Assembly: GCA_934307185.1 (NCBI GenBank)
Contig: CAKRCJ010000163.1
Coordinates: forward strand, 1-5,628
Direction: 5' to 3'
DNA length: 5,628 bases
DNA from: an uncultured Roseburia sp.
Lineage (GTDB): Bacteria; Bacillota; Clostridia; Lachnospirales; Lachnospiraceae
The notes beneath the pieces were generated by a model. That model did no database searches, was not told where the DNA came from, and saw only the letters and a program-made list of their open reading frames with translations. The position numbers and the translations under genes were made by a program. Shown here piece by piece: positions 1-5,628 of this stretch (the first letter of the stretch is position 1; every line of letters begins with the position of its first letter).

Positions 1-1
1 G

Positions 2-433
2 CTTTTAAGAAAACAGATGGGCTTTAAGGGATACATCAATTCTGATACCGGCATCGTACACAATATGAGCTGGGGTGTGGAAGCATTAGATGAGCCAGAG
101 CGGATTGGTTTTGCGGTAACACAGTCCGGTGTTGACCTTATCAGTGGCCTGTTTGACAATGAGTATGGAAAAGAAGCTTATTTAAGAAGTAAGAATGATT
201 ATTACGAGACACATGAAGTTCCGGAAGGCTTAAAAAAAGAGGATATCGTTTTAACAGACGAGTCCATTGACCGTGCCGTAACAAGAACCTTGACGGAAAT
301 GTTTACACTTGGTATGTTTGAAAATCCGTACCGTGATGCCGAAAATGCCGAAAAAGTCATTGCAGATAAAACAGACCGCGCCGAGGCAGCGTTAGTACAC
401 CGGAAAGCTTCCGATTACATTCCCGAAAAATGA
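2..433 (+). CDS. Glycoside hydrolase family 3 (beta-glucosidase-like) fragment, 5' end outside window, C-domain lost
   Basis: GH3 enzymes hydrolyse beta-linked glucosides and related sugars by a retaining mechanism. The reading frame is open from base 2, so the gene begins upstream of the window and the ATG at 17 is internal. 143 residues are visible. The segment GFKGYINSDTGI near the start matches the GH3 motif that carries the nucleophile; by homology this would be the Asp at 44-46, in the SD pair. Further on, ESIDRAVTRTLTEMFTLGMFENPY and the following A-E-A-A-L-V-H-R-K-A-S match the helix and linker that close the GH3 N-terminal barrel. After that an intact enzyme continues into an alpha/beta sandwich domain of roughly 200 residues. 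Here the frame instead reads a few unrelated residues and stops at TGA 431-433. The family is clear; the exact substrate is not. The product is probably inactive because half of the active-site framework is missing. Confidence 0.8.
   Translation, partial: LLRKQMGFKGYINSDTGIVHNMSWGVEALDEPERIGFAVTQSGVDLISGLFDNEYGKEAYLRSKNDYYETHEVPEGLKKEDIVLTDESIDRAVTRTLTEMFTLGMFENPYRDAENAEKVIADKTDRAEAALVHRKASDYIPEK
401..412 (+). other. Deletion junction: 12-base segment fitting both sides of the GH3 break
   Basis: The bases CGGAAAGCTTCC read R-K-A-S in the upstream frame, as expected after the barrel domain. In the downstream frame the same bases read (x)-G-K-L-P, as expected near the end of the C-terminal domain. 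One stretch satisfying both expectations suggests that the parent gene carried this sequence, or most of it, twice, and that recombination or replication slippage removed one copy and everything between. The single surviving copy is what is seen; the lost copy is inferred. Confidence 0.6.
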
Positions 434-605
434 CGCAGTCATTGCAGTTGGAAAAGACGGAAAATGCATCAGTCCGAACGATATTCCGGGATATGACAAG
501 GATTTCTATATGCCGGATGAGTTAAAGGATGAAAACGGCAAGGCATATGCATACCGTGATGCGGCTGGAAATTATTATCAACTTAATTTTGGACTGACCT
601 ATTAA
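402..605 (+). pseudogene. Out-of-frame C-terminal tail of the same GH3 gene
   Basis: A second frame, shifted relative to the upstream fragment, reads G-K-L-P-I-T-F-P-K-N-D from base 402. It continues about 67 residues to TAA 603-605, passing through IPGYDKDFYMPDEL and ending in YYQLNFGLTY. GKLPITFP and the final FGLTY are the usual closing elements of the GH3 C-terminal domain, which typically ends with a (G/S)xLPxTFP strand and a FGLSY-like motif. The piece has no start codon or ribosome binding site of its own at a sensible place, so it is a gene remnant rather than a small gene. The middle of the C-terminal domain, about 200 residues in intact relatives, is absent between this tail and the upstream fragment. 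No fibronectin-III-like domain follows. A sequencing or assembly error cannot be excluded, but a one-base error alone would not restore the missing domain. Confidence 0.75.
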
Positions 606-653
606 AAGACTTGCACAAATTTGCCGGAAATGGTAACGTAGTCTTAAGGATTA

Positions 654-681
654 AGCAGGGTGGCTTTTTAGCCACTCTGTT
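654..681 (+). terminator. Hairpin, probable terminator of the GH3 locus
   Basis: CAGGGTGGC (656-664) pairs with GCCACTCTG (671-679) across the loop TTTTTA, giving a 9-bp stem with one G-T pair. Two more weak pairs extend it to 654-681. The following bases (TTCTGTTTAT) are T-rich but interrupted, so termination may be incomplete. The hairpin ends only about 10 bases before the ribosome binding site of the next gene. Any promoter for that gene would therefore have to lie upstream of it, unless transcripts simply read through. Confidence 0.6.
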
Positions 682-690
682 CTGTTTATA

Positions 691-698
691 AAGGAGAG
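691..698 (+). promoter_or_regulatory. Ribosome binding site of the EamA transporter gene
   Basis: AAGGAGAG is a strong Shine-Dalgarno match lying 6 bases before ATG 705. It fixes the start of the transporter. Confidence 0.85.
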
Positions 699-704
699 AA
701 TTAT

Positions 705-1640
705 ATGAACAAATTTGTGTTAAGGCAGTCGTTACTTTTACTTCTGACAGCGGCCATCTGGGGCGTTGCATTTGTTGCGCAGAGTGTCGGAATGGATTAT
801 GTCGGACCGTTTACCTTTAATACGGTGCGTTGTCTGATTGGCGGAGTTGTACTTATTCCGTGCATTGTGTTTTTAAATAAAATAAATCAAAACAGCGCGC
901 AGTCAAAGGACATGAATACCTGCCAAAAGGGGGAAAAGATACCGGGAGACAATAAAAAGCTGCTTCTTGCAGGTGGAATATCCTGCGGTGTCCTTTTATG
1001 TATTGCAAGTAATCTGCAACAATTTGGTATTATGTATACAACAGTCGGAAAAGCTGGATTTATCACGGCAATGTATATTGTTGTCGTTCCGGTACTTGGA
1101 ATTTTTTTAAGAAAAAAGGTTGGAGCAAAGATATGGTGCGGTGTTGTAATTGCAGTAGCAGGACTTTATCTTTTATGCATGACAGACGGTGGCTTTTCCA
1201 TTCAGAAAGGGGATTTTCTGCTAATGCTGTGTGCACTGGCATTTTCTTTTCATATTCTTGTAATTGATTATTTTTCGCCAAAAGTAGATGGCATAAAAAT
1301 GTCCTGTATCCAGTTTTTTACCTGTGGAATATTGTCCGGTGTCGGAATGCTTTTGACCGAACATCCGCAGATTTCATCCATATTTGCAGCGTGGATGCCG
1401 GTTTTGTATGCAGGTGTGATGTCCTGTGGTGTGGCATATACGTTGCAGATTGTCGGACAGAAAGGGATAAATCCAACTGTTGCATCTTTAATATTAAGCA
1501 TGGAGTCTGTGATTTCCGTGATTGCCGGATGGCTTATTTTACATCAGTCACTTTCAGGAAAAGAACTGACGGGATGTATTCTCATGTTTGCTGCAATTAT
1601 TTTAGTGCAGCTTCCGGATAAAAAGAAACAGGTGGAATAA
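705..1640 (+). CDS. EamA/DMT-family transporter (drug/metabolite transporter superfamily)
   Basis: This is an integral membrane protein of 311 residues, the normal size for the ten-helix members of the drug/metabolite transporter superfamily, which are two tandem EamA domains. Hydrophobic helices fall roughly at residues 8-28, 36-57, 86-106, 115-135, 142-160, 169-190, 199-217, 228-249, 257-278 and 286-303. The opening TAAIWGVAFVAQSVGMDYVGPFTFNTVRCL is the characteristic first-repeat signature (a W-G pair in helix 1, then a conserved R in helix 2). The second repeat shows the usual SLILSMESVISVIAGWLILHQ-type helix 9. The loop between helices 2 and 3 (about residues 58-85) is long and rich in Lys, Gln and Asn. 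The family exports or imports amino acids, nucleobases, sugars and other small metabolites, and the sequence does not reveal which. The start is supported by the strong ribosome binding site. No partner gene is adjacent, so it looks monocistronic. Confidence 0.9.
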   Translation: MNKFVLRQSLLLLLTAAIWGVAFVAQSVGMDYVGPFTFNTVRCLIGGVVLIPCIVFLNKINQNSAQSKDMNTCQKGEKIPGDNKKLLLAGGISCGVLLCIASNLQQFGIMYTTVGKAGFITAMYIVVVPVLGIFLRKKVGAKIWCGVVIAVAGLYLLCMTDGGFSIQKGDFLLMLCALAFSFHILVIDYFSPKVDGIKMSCIQFFTCGILSGVGMLLTEHPQISSIFAAWMPVLYAGVMSCGVAYTLQIVGQKGINPTVASLILSMESVISVIAGWLILHQSLSGKELTGCILMFAAIILVQLPDKKKQVE

Positions 1641-1691
1641 ATAAAAAGAGTTAGACTAAAGTAAAATGACGTAGCGTGTCAGAAAAATGTG

Positions 1692-1700
1692 TGTTATGAT
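1692..1700 (+). promoter_or_regulatory. Candidate extended -10 promoter for corA
   Basis: TGT followed directly by TATGAT (1695-1700) is an extended -10 element with five of six bases matching TATAAT. No good -35 box is seen 16-18 bases upstream (TAGCGT at 1672-1677 is a poor match), which extended -10 promoters tolerate. It lies in the 132 to 141-base gap after the EamA gene and would give a leader of about 75 bases. Confidence 0.45.
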
Positions 1701-1722
1701 AGTTTTAGTGAAAAAATGATTG

Positions 1723-1744
1723 CTGCTTGAACCATTACAGGCAG
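1723..1744 (+). other. Small stem-loop in the corA leader
   Basis: CTGCTTG (1723-1729) pairs with CAGGCAG (1738-1744), seven pairs including one G-T, around an 8-base loop. It has no T-tract and the leader is too short for the M-box magnesium riboswitch. It may be a minor structure or chance. Confidence 0.25.
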
Positions 1745-1770
1745 GAATAGAAATCGAAACAAACGGGAAC

Positions 1771-1776
1771 AGGTGA
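1771..1776 (+). promoter_or_regulatory. Ribosome binding site that decides the corA start
   Basis: AGGTGA matches the 16S anti-Shine-Dalgarno complement (GGAGGTGATC) over six bases and sits 5 bases before ATG 1782. A longer frame could begin at GTG 1773, but that codon lies inside this site and has only a weak purine run ahead of it. ATG 1782 is therefore the better start. Confidence 0.7.
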
Positions 1777-1781
1777 CAATT

Positions 1782-2723
1782 ATGACAACATATTTCAGAA
1801 CGGACGACCAGCTCATCCATGAAGAAGAAAAATTAAGTGATGGGGTATGGGTTCAGATGATAAATCCATCTCATGAAGAATGTGAAGAGATGGCAGAAAA
1901 GTTAATGGTAGATATTGATGATGTCAAGGCAGCATTAGACGTAGAAGAAAGTTCCCGTATTGAGTTACAGGATGGTTATACTTTAATTCTTGTCGATATT
2001 CCAACGACGGAGATACGTCATGATAAGAGAACATATACAACTATTCCATTAGGAATTATTCTGACACAGGACGTGATTGTGACAATCTGTACAGAGGATA
2101 CGCCGGTATTACAGAACTTTGTCCGCAACCGGGTGAAGGAGTTCAGCACGAAAAAGAGACTGCGCTTTGTATATCAGATTTTGTACCGGACAGCGGCAAA
2201 CTATCAGGCAAACCTCCGCATTATTGATAAGAGAAGAACAGAGATTGAGGAAAGGGTCGGAACTGACACGGATGACTCCGATTTAATCGACCTTCATGAA
2301 TTAGAGTCTACATTAGTCTACTTTGCCACCTCACTTCGTGCCAACGGTGTTGTGCTAGACCGTCTGACACGTTATAAGAGGTTAGAGCAGTACCCGGAGG
2401 ATAAGGAGCTATTAGATGATGTCATTGTCGAAAACCGTCAGGCAATTGAGATGACAAGCATCTATCGTGACATTATTAATGGAACGAGGGAGCTGATGTC
2501 CTCATTGCTTGACAACCGTCTGAATAATGTTATGAAGTATCTCACTTCTATTACGATTGTAATGGCTATTCCGACTGTCATTTCCGGTATTTACGGAATG
2601 AATGTGGACGAGAACTGGATGCCGTTTGCAAATACGCCGCATGGATTTTTGATTATCTGTATTCTGACGCTGCTGATTTGTATTATTACGATGATTTTCT
2701 TACGGAAAAAGAAGATGTTATAA
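1782..2723 (+). CDS. corA: CorA-family magnesium/divalent cation transport protein
   Basis: CorA proteins are homopentameric inner-membrane channels that take up Mg2+, and in some members Co2+ or Ni2+. From ATG 1782 the protein has 313 residues, typical for the family. The first ~250 residues form a large acidic cytoplasmic domain with a long helical, charged stretch (about 110-250), corresponding to the funnel and stalk helix. The first membrane helix (about 253-271) ends in the signature Y-G-M-N at 271-274, the selectivity motif at the pore mouth. A short acidic periplasmic loop (VDENWMPFANTPHG) follows, then the second helix (about 288-307) and a basic RKKKML tail, the usual inside-positive end. 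All key features are present, so I take the gene to be intact. It has its own promoter candidate upstream and converges with the methyltransferase gene, leaving 15 bases between stop codons. Co2+ or Zn2+ transport by a CorA-like protein cannot be told apart by sequence. Confidence 0.93.
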   Translation: MTTYFRTDDQLIHEEEKLSDGVWVQMINPSHEECEEMAEKLMVDIDDVKAALDVEESSRIELQDGYTLILVDIPTTEIRHDKRTYTTIPLGIILTQDVIVTICTEDTPVLQNFVRNRVKEFSTKKRLRFVYQILYRTAANYQANLRIIDKRRTEIEERVGTDTDDSDLIDLHELESTLVYFATSLRANGVVLDRLTRYKRLEQYPEDKELLDDVIVENRQAIEMTSIYRDIINGTRELMSSLLDNRLNNVMKYLTSITIVMAIPTVISGIYGMNVDENWMPFANTPHGFLIICILTLLICIITMIFLRKKKML

Positions 2724-2746
2724 ACGGTTTAAAACTGCTTACCGTT
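2723..2746. terminator. Weak inverted repeat between the convergent corA and methyltransferase genes
   Basis: AACGGT (2723-2728) and ACCGTT (2741-2746) are perfect reverse complements separated by 12 bases. The repeat overlaps the last base of the corA stop and the end of the methyltransferase gene. Its position suits a shared bidirectional terminator, but the stem is short, the loop is long and neither side has a clear T-run, so the call is tentative. Confidence 0.3.
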
Positions 2747-3596
2747 CAAATCTTCCACTTGCCCCACAAGGAAGCACCAGTCCGTTTGAGGATACCGGAA
2801 GTCCGATTTCATCGGCTTTGATGGTTCCGTGATATTTTTTTAATACGGTGTTCATCATATAGCTTAATACTGCTGGCTGTAAGCCGGTCGTATAAGAGTT
2901 AATAAGGAAAAAGAGCGGGTCATCAGATAATAGCTGTTCACACAGCTGTACGAGCGGATAAATCGCATCTTCAATTTTCCAGATTTCCCCTTTCGGTCCT
3001 CTGCCGTAGGAAGGCGGATCCATAATAATCGCATCGTAGTGGTTGCCACGACGGATTTCACGTTCTACAAACTTTACGCAGTCGTCCACAATCCAGCGGA
3101 TTGGCGCATCGGAGAGACCGGAAGAGGCTGCGTTTTCTTTTGCCCAGGTTACCATACCTTTTGAGGCATCAACATGTGTGACAGAGGCACCGGCAGCAGC
3201 AGCGGCGAGCGTTGCACCTCCGGTGTAGGCAAAAAGATTTAACACTTTAATCGGTCTGCCGGCTTTTTTAATTTTTTCTGAAAACCAGTCCCAGTTTGCT
3301 GCCTGCTCTGGGAAAAGTCCGGTATGTTTAAAGCTGAATGGCTTTAAGTTAAAGGTGAGATTTCCGTAATGAATCTGCCACTGCTCCGGCAAATCAAAAA
3401 ATTCCCATTCACCGCCGCCTTTCGCACTTCTGTGATAGTGTCCATTCATTTTGCGCCAGCCTTTTTCGTTTTTCGGGGTATCCCAGATAACCTGCGGATC
3501 TGGGCGCACAAGAAGATATTTGCCCCAGCGCTCTAATTTTTCACCTTTCGAACAGTCAATGACCTGATAATCTTTCCAGTTTTCTGCAATCCACAT
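2739..3596 (-). CDS. Class I SAM-dependent methyltransferase, RlmI/RlmK-like (probable rRNA methyltransferase)
   Basis: The predicted protein has 285 residues. A beta-rich N-terminal part (about 1-95) leads into a Rossmann-fold methyltransferase domain. Motif I is NLFAYTGGATLAAAAAGAS (about 120-138), which binds S-adenosylmethionine. HVDASKG (141-147) holds the acidic residue that contacts the ribose. VDDC (170-173) follows, and DPPSYGRG (193-200) is the motif IV active-site loop found in RlmI/RlmK-type and other nucleic-acid methyltransferases. The C-terminus carries LPCGASGRF, a conserved ending in this group. An N-terminal PUA domain as in E. coli RlmI is absent. Modification of large-subunit rRNA is the likely role by family; the target base is unknown. 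The frame can be extended upstream to 3656, but the ATG at 3594-3596 has an AAAGGT ribosome binding site 7 bases ahead, and the extra 20 residues are Lys/Phe-rich and look non-coding. The gene lies 99 bases after trkH. Confidence 0.85.
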   Translation of the reverse strand: MWIAENWKDYQVIDCSKGEKLERWGKYLLVRPDPQVIWDTPKNEKGWRKMNGHYHRSAKGGGEWEFFDLPEQWQIHYGNLTFNLKPFSFKHTGLFPEQAANWDWFSEKIKKAGRPIKVLNLFAYTGGATLAAAAAGASVTHVDASKGMVTWAKENAASSGLSDAPIRWIVDDCVKFVEREIRRGNHYDAIIMDPPSYGRGPKGEIWKIEDAIYPLVQLCEQLLSDDPLFFLINSYTTGLQPAVLSYMMNTVLKKYHGTIKADEIGLPVSSNGLVLPCGASGRFER

Positions 3597-3603
3597 ATTT
3601 TTT

Positions 3604-3609
3604 ACCTTT
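3604..3609 (-). promoter_or_regulatory. Ribosome binding site that decides the methyltransferase start
   Basis: Read on the minus strand this is AAAGGT, 7 bases before the ATG at 3596-3594. The alternative upstream ATG at 3656 has no comparable site, which favours the shorter protein. Confidence 0.6.
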
Positions 3610-3624
3610 CTGTATTTTTGTTTT

Positions 3625-3630
3625 AATATA
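3625..3630 (-). promoter_or_regulatory. Possible -10 element ahead of the methyltransferase gene
   Basis: On the minus strand TATATT matches the -10 consensus at five of six bases and lies in an A/T-rich stretch about 30 bases before the chosen start codon. No convincing -35 box is present at normal spacing, so the gene may instead depend on read-through from trkAH. Confidence 0.25.
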
Positions 3631-3641
3631 AAGAAGATTTT

Positions 3642-3653
3642 TGCTTTAAAGCA
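3642..3653. repeat. Perfect 12-base palindrome in the trkH-methyltransferase gap
   Basis: TGCTTTAAAGCA is identical on both strands. It sits just upstream of the possible -10 element of the methyltransferase gene and could be a dimeric-regulator site. It is A/T-rich at the centre and a single copy, so chance is a real possibility. Confidence 0.3.
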
Positions 3654-3695
3654 CATTACATCTCAATAAGGCTGTTTTTCTGCCAGACTTATAGG

Positions 3696-5135
3696 CTATT
3701 TCCTGCGCCACAGTGATGGCATGAATAAAATTAACAGCGGATAAAGCTCCAGTCGTCCGGCAAGCATGTCGAACATCAGTACGAATTTTGAAAAATCGGA
3801 ATAATGACCGAAATTTCTTGTAGGACCGACACCGTCAAGCCCCGGACCGATATTATTTAAGGCAGAAGCAACTGCCGTGAAGTTTGTTGTAAGATTAAAA
3901 TTATCAATACTGATTAATAAGGTAGAAACCAGTAAAATGAAAAAATAAATTGCCAGATATACGTTAGTGGAGCGTAACGTATTATGATCAATTGGCTTTC
4001 CGTCCATACGGATAACTTTTACCTCGCGCGGGTGGATAACTAAGGAAAGCTGTTTTGGAATTGCTTTGCATAAGATAAGCAATCGCGAAATCTTAAATCC
4101 ACCACCGGTACTTCCGGCACATGCACCGATAAACATAAGCAGCATCAAAATCATTTTTGACGTTTCGGGCCACAGGTCAAAGTCAGCGGTCGCGTAGCCG
4201 CAGGTTGTTATAATAGAGCCGACCTGGAAAAAGGAATGGCGCAGTGCTTCGCCAATAGAGCCATACAGATTACGGATATTAAATGCGATAAATAAACCTG
4301 CACCCAGAATAATTCCGAAATATACACGGATTTCCTCTACCTTGAAAATCTCTTTAAACTGCTTTGTCATAATGTAAAAATAGGCAACATAATTTACACC
4401 GCTTAAAATCATAAAGACAGTAATAATATTCTGAAGAACCGGAGCATATCCGGCAATACTGTCATTTTTAATACCAAATCCACCGGTTCCTACGGTACCG
4501 AAGGTAAGGGTTAAGGAGTCAAACAAAGGCATTCCAAAGATACATAACAGAACAATCTCAATCAGGGTAATAATAAAATAAATCCGGTACAAAATCTTTG
4601 CAGTATCCTTTACATGCGGAACAAGTCTGCTGACGGAAGGACCCGGGCTTTCTGCTTTCATCAGGTTGATGGTCGAACCGCCCATCAATGGCAGGAAGGA
4701 CATAATAAAAACAAGTACACCCATACCGCCAACCCAGTGCGTAAAGCTGCGCCACATTAAGCTCGCATGGGATAACGCTTCTACATTTGACAGGATACTT
4801 GCGCCCGTTGTGGTAAAACCGGAAATCGTTTCAAAAAGTGCATCTACATAAGATGGAATTTCACCGGTCATTACAAATGGAAGAGCACCGAAAATACTTA
4901 AAATAATCCAGCTTAATGCAACAGCAACAAAGCCTTCGCGGTTAAATATCTGAGGATGCTTTACCTTTTTTGATGTGATGAGGCAGCCGAGAAGCGCACA
5001 GACAATACCTATAATAAGGTAAGAATAGGCTTCCGGTTCACCATAAATCATTCCGGTTAAAAATGGGAGCAGCATAAAAATACCTGCAAACTTTAATACC
5101 TGTCCGAGGATATAGCCGATTGTTGAATACTTCAT
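3696..5135 (-). CDS. trkH: TrkH-family potassium uptake protein, pore-forming membrane subunit
   Basis: This 479-residue polytopic membrane protein has the length and fold of the TrkH/KtrB K+ transporters, in which four pore-loop units form one channel. The four filter regions are visible: FTTTGAS (107-113), GTVGTGGFG (213-221), IITTCGYA (308-315) and LNNIGPGL (426-433), each with the conserved filter glycine. Other family landmarks are HWVGGMGV (133-140), GSTGGGFK (341-348) and the closing LELYPLLILFMPSLWRRK. All are intact, so the gene appears functional. It follows trkA, with its ATG 5 bases after the trkA stop, so the two are almost certainly co-transcribed and translationally linked. K+ enters through this subunit, probably driven by an ion gradient and gated by TrkA bound to nucleotide. 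The partner and the length argue for the Trk rather than the shorter Ktr type, but the two groups grade into each other. Confidence 0.95.
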   Translation of the reverse strand: MKYSTIGYILGQVLKFAGIFMLLPFLTGMIYGEPEAYSYLIIGIVCALLGCLITSKKVKHPQIFNREGFVAVALSWIILSIFGALPFVMTGEIPSYVDALFETISGFTTTGASILSNVEALSHASLMWRSFTHWVGGMGVLVFIMSFLPLMGGSTINLMKAESPGPSVSRLVPHVKDTAKILYRIYFIITLIEIVLLCIFGMPLFDSLTLTFGTVGTGGFGIKNDSIAGYAPVLQNIITVFMILSGVNYVAYFYIMTKQFKEIFKVEEIRVYFGIILGAGLFIAFNIRNLYGSIGEALRHSFFQVGSIITTCGYATADFDLWPETSKMILMLLMFIGACAGSTGGGFKISRLLILCKAIPKQLSLVIHPREVKVIRMDGKPIDHNTLRSTNVYLAIYFFILLVSTLLISIDNFNLTTNFTAVASALNNIGPGLDGVGPTRNFGHYSDFSKFVLMFDMLAGRLELYPLLILFMPSLWRRK

Positions 5136-5140
5136 AGCAA

Positions 5141-5628
5141 TTAATCCTCCAAAATCTCTTTAATATCAGAAACCTGATAACCGGAGGTTGCCACCATGAC
5201 AGAATCACCCGGCATCATACAGTCCTGACCGCTTGGAACGATAACCTGATGGTCACGGTAAATACAACAGATTAATGTGTTCTTACGGAACTTTAACTCC
5301 TGTAATGGAATATTGCAGACCGCAGAGTTATCTTTTAATAAAAATTCCAGAACCTCTGCTTTTCCATCCTCAAGCTTGTACAAAGCTTCCACGTTGCTGT
5401 TTAGGGAGTTGCTCATGGAACGTACATATTTGATAATGTATTCTGCGGTAATAACGCGTGGATAAATAATACTTCCAAGGTCAAGCTTGTTGATAACAGA
5501 AGTAAAATTAATCCGGTTTATCTTTGTGACTGTTTTGGCAGAGGAAACACCGTTTGCATACAAAGAAAGCAGAATATTTTCCTCATCTAACCCGGTCAGG
5601 GAAGCAAATCCGCCTGCGTGTTCTAAAC
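5141..5628 (-). CDS. trkA: TrkA, cytoplasmic regulatory subunit of the Trk potassium uptake system (5' end outside window)
   Basis: TrkA is a peripheral protein that binds NAD(H) or adenine nucleotides and gates the TrkH pore. The frame stays open to the window edge. The visible 162 or so residues are the last third of a protein that is normally about 450 residues long with two RCK_N-RCK_C units. Reading in, FASLTGLDEENILLSLYA is the end of the second Rossmann nucleotide-binding domain. The stretch KVNRINYTS-like (here KINRINFTSVINKLDLGSIIYPRVITAEYIIKYVRSM) is highly typical of TrkA. The part from NVEALYKLEDGKAEVLEF onward is the C-terminal RCK_C domain, ending in PGDSVMVATSGYQVSDIKEILED. A TTG at 5563-5561 could be taken for a start, but the TrkA similarity continues upstream of it, so it is internal. 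trkH follows directly in the same operon. Confidence 0.92.
   Translation of the reverse strand, partial: LEHAGGFASLTGLDEENILLSLYANGVSSAKTVTKINRINFTSVINKLDLGSIIYPRVITAEYIIKYVRSMSNSLNSNVEALYKLEDGKAEVLEFLLKDNSAVCNIPLQELKFRKNTLICCIYRDHQVIVPSGQDCMMPGDSVMVATSGYQVSDIKEILED
5146..5150 (-). promoter_or_regulatory. Ribosome binding site of trkH, inside the end of trkA
   Basis: On the minus strand GGAGG lies 10 bases before the trkH ATG and within the last codons of trkA. This arrangement suits coupled translation of the two subunits. Confidence 0.75.

Noticed and set aside
428..433. Programmed ribosomal frameshifting at the run of A's before the TGA to rejoin the GH3 frames
   Set aside because: The A-run GAAAAATGA looks slippery, but joining the frames would still leave out about 200 residues of the C-terminal domain, and the family match in the upstream frame already ends at about 412. 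A deletion explains both the missing domain and the frame change.
1773..1775. GTG start for corA three codons upstream of ATG 1782
   Set aside because: The GTG lies within the AGGTGA Shine-Dalgarno that serves ATG 1782, and its own upstream region has only a weak purine stretch.
3597..3656. N-terminal extension of the methyltransferase from ATG 3656
   Set aside because: The extra 20 residues are Lys/Phe-rich, lack similarity to the family, and have no good ribosome binding site. The ATG at 3596 has AAAGGT at proper spacing.
3657..3695. Terminator after trkH
   Set aside because: An imperfect stem (ATAAG-CTG with CAG-CTTAT on the minus strand) exists but has a mismatch and no T-run after it, so I do not call it a terminator.
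4666..4851. Short plus-strand frame inside trkH, and similar short frames within the EamA, methyltransferase and trkA genes
   Set aside because: They lie antisense or out of frame within strongly supported genes, have no recognisable domains, and are expected by chance.
5561..5563. TTG as the start of a short 140-residue TrkA-like protein
   Set aside because: The frame stays open to the window edge and TrkA-like residues (FASLTGLDEENILLSLYA) continue upstream of the TTG, so the gene is simply cut by the window.

Overview
The window looks like ordinary chromosomal DNA from a Firmicute of class Clostridia, most likely a Lachnospiraceae-type gut bacterium. This rests on the moderate-to-low G+C content, the purine-rich Shine-Dalgarno sites and the protein types (a Lachnospiraceae-style GH3 glycosidase, a TrkA/TrkH pair and a short CorA). 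It is inference from sequence style, not a database result.

Layout. Positions 1-605 (+) hold the 3' end of a glycoside hydrolase family 3 gene that is broken. The catalytic-domain side runs into a stop at 431-433, while the extreme C-terminal tail continues in another frame to 603-605. The two pieces meet at a 12-base segment (401-412) that encodes the expected residues of both sides in two different frames. This is what a deletion between short direct repeats would leave. A hairpin at 654-681 follows, then a complete EamA/DMT-family transporter gene (705-1640, +). Next come an extended -10 promoter candidate and a complete CorA-type divalent cation channel gene (1782-2723, +).

The right half is on the minus strand and converges on corA with only 15 bases between stop codons. 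Read in transcription order it holds the 3' part of trkA (5628-5141, cut by the window edge), trkH (5135-3696) five bases later, and a class I SAM-dependent methyltransferase gene (3596-2739). TrkA and TrkH form one K+ uptake system: TrkH is the membrane pore and TrkA is the cytoplasmic nucleotide-binding regulator. With CorA this makes the region rich in cation transport, though corA is on the opposite strand and is a separate transcription unit. The methyltransferase may be read through from trkAH or may have its own weak promoter in the 99-base gap.

I see no CRISPR array, insertion sequence, tRNA, rRNA, phage gene or recognisable riboswitch. The one feature that stands out is the GH3 deletion scar. 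I do not see a new biological system here.
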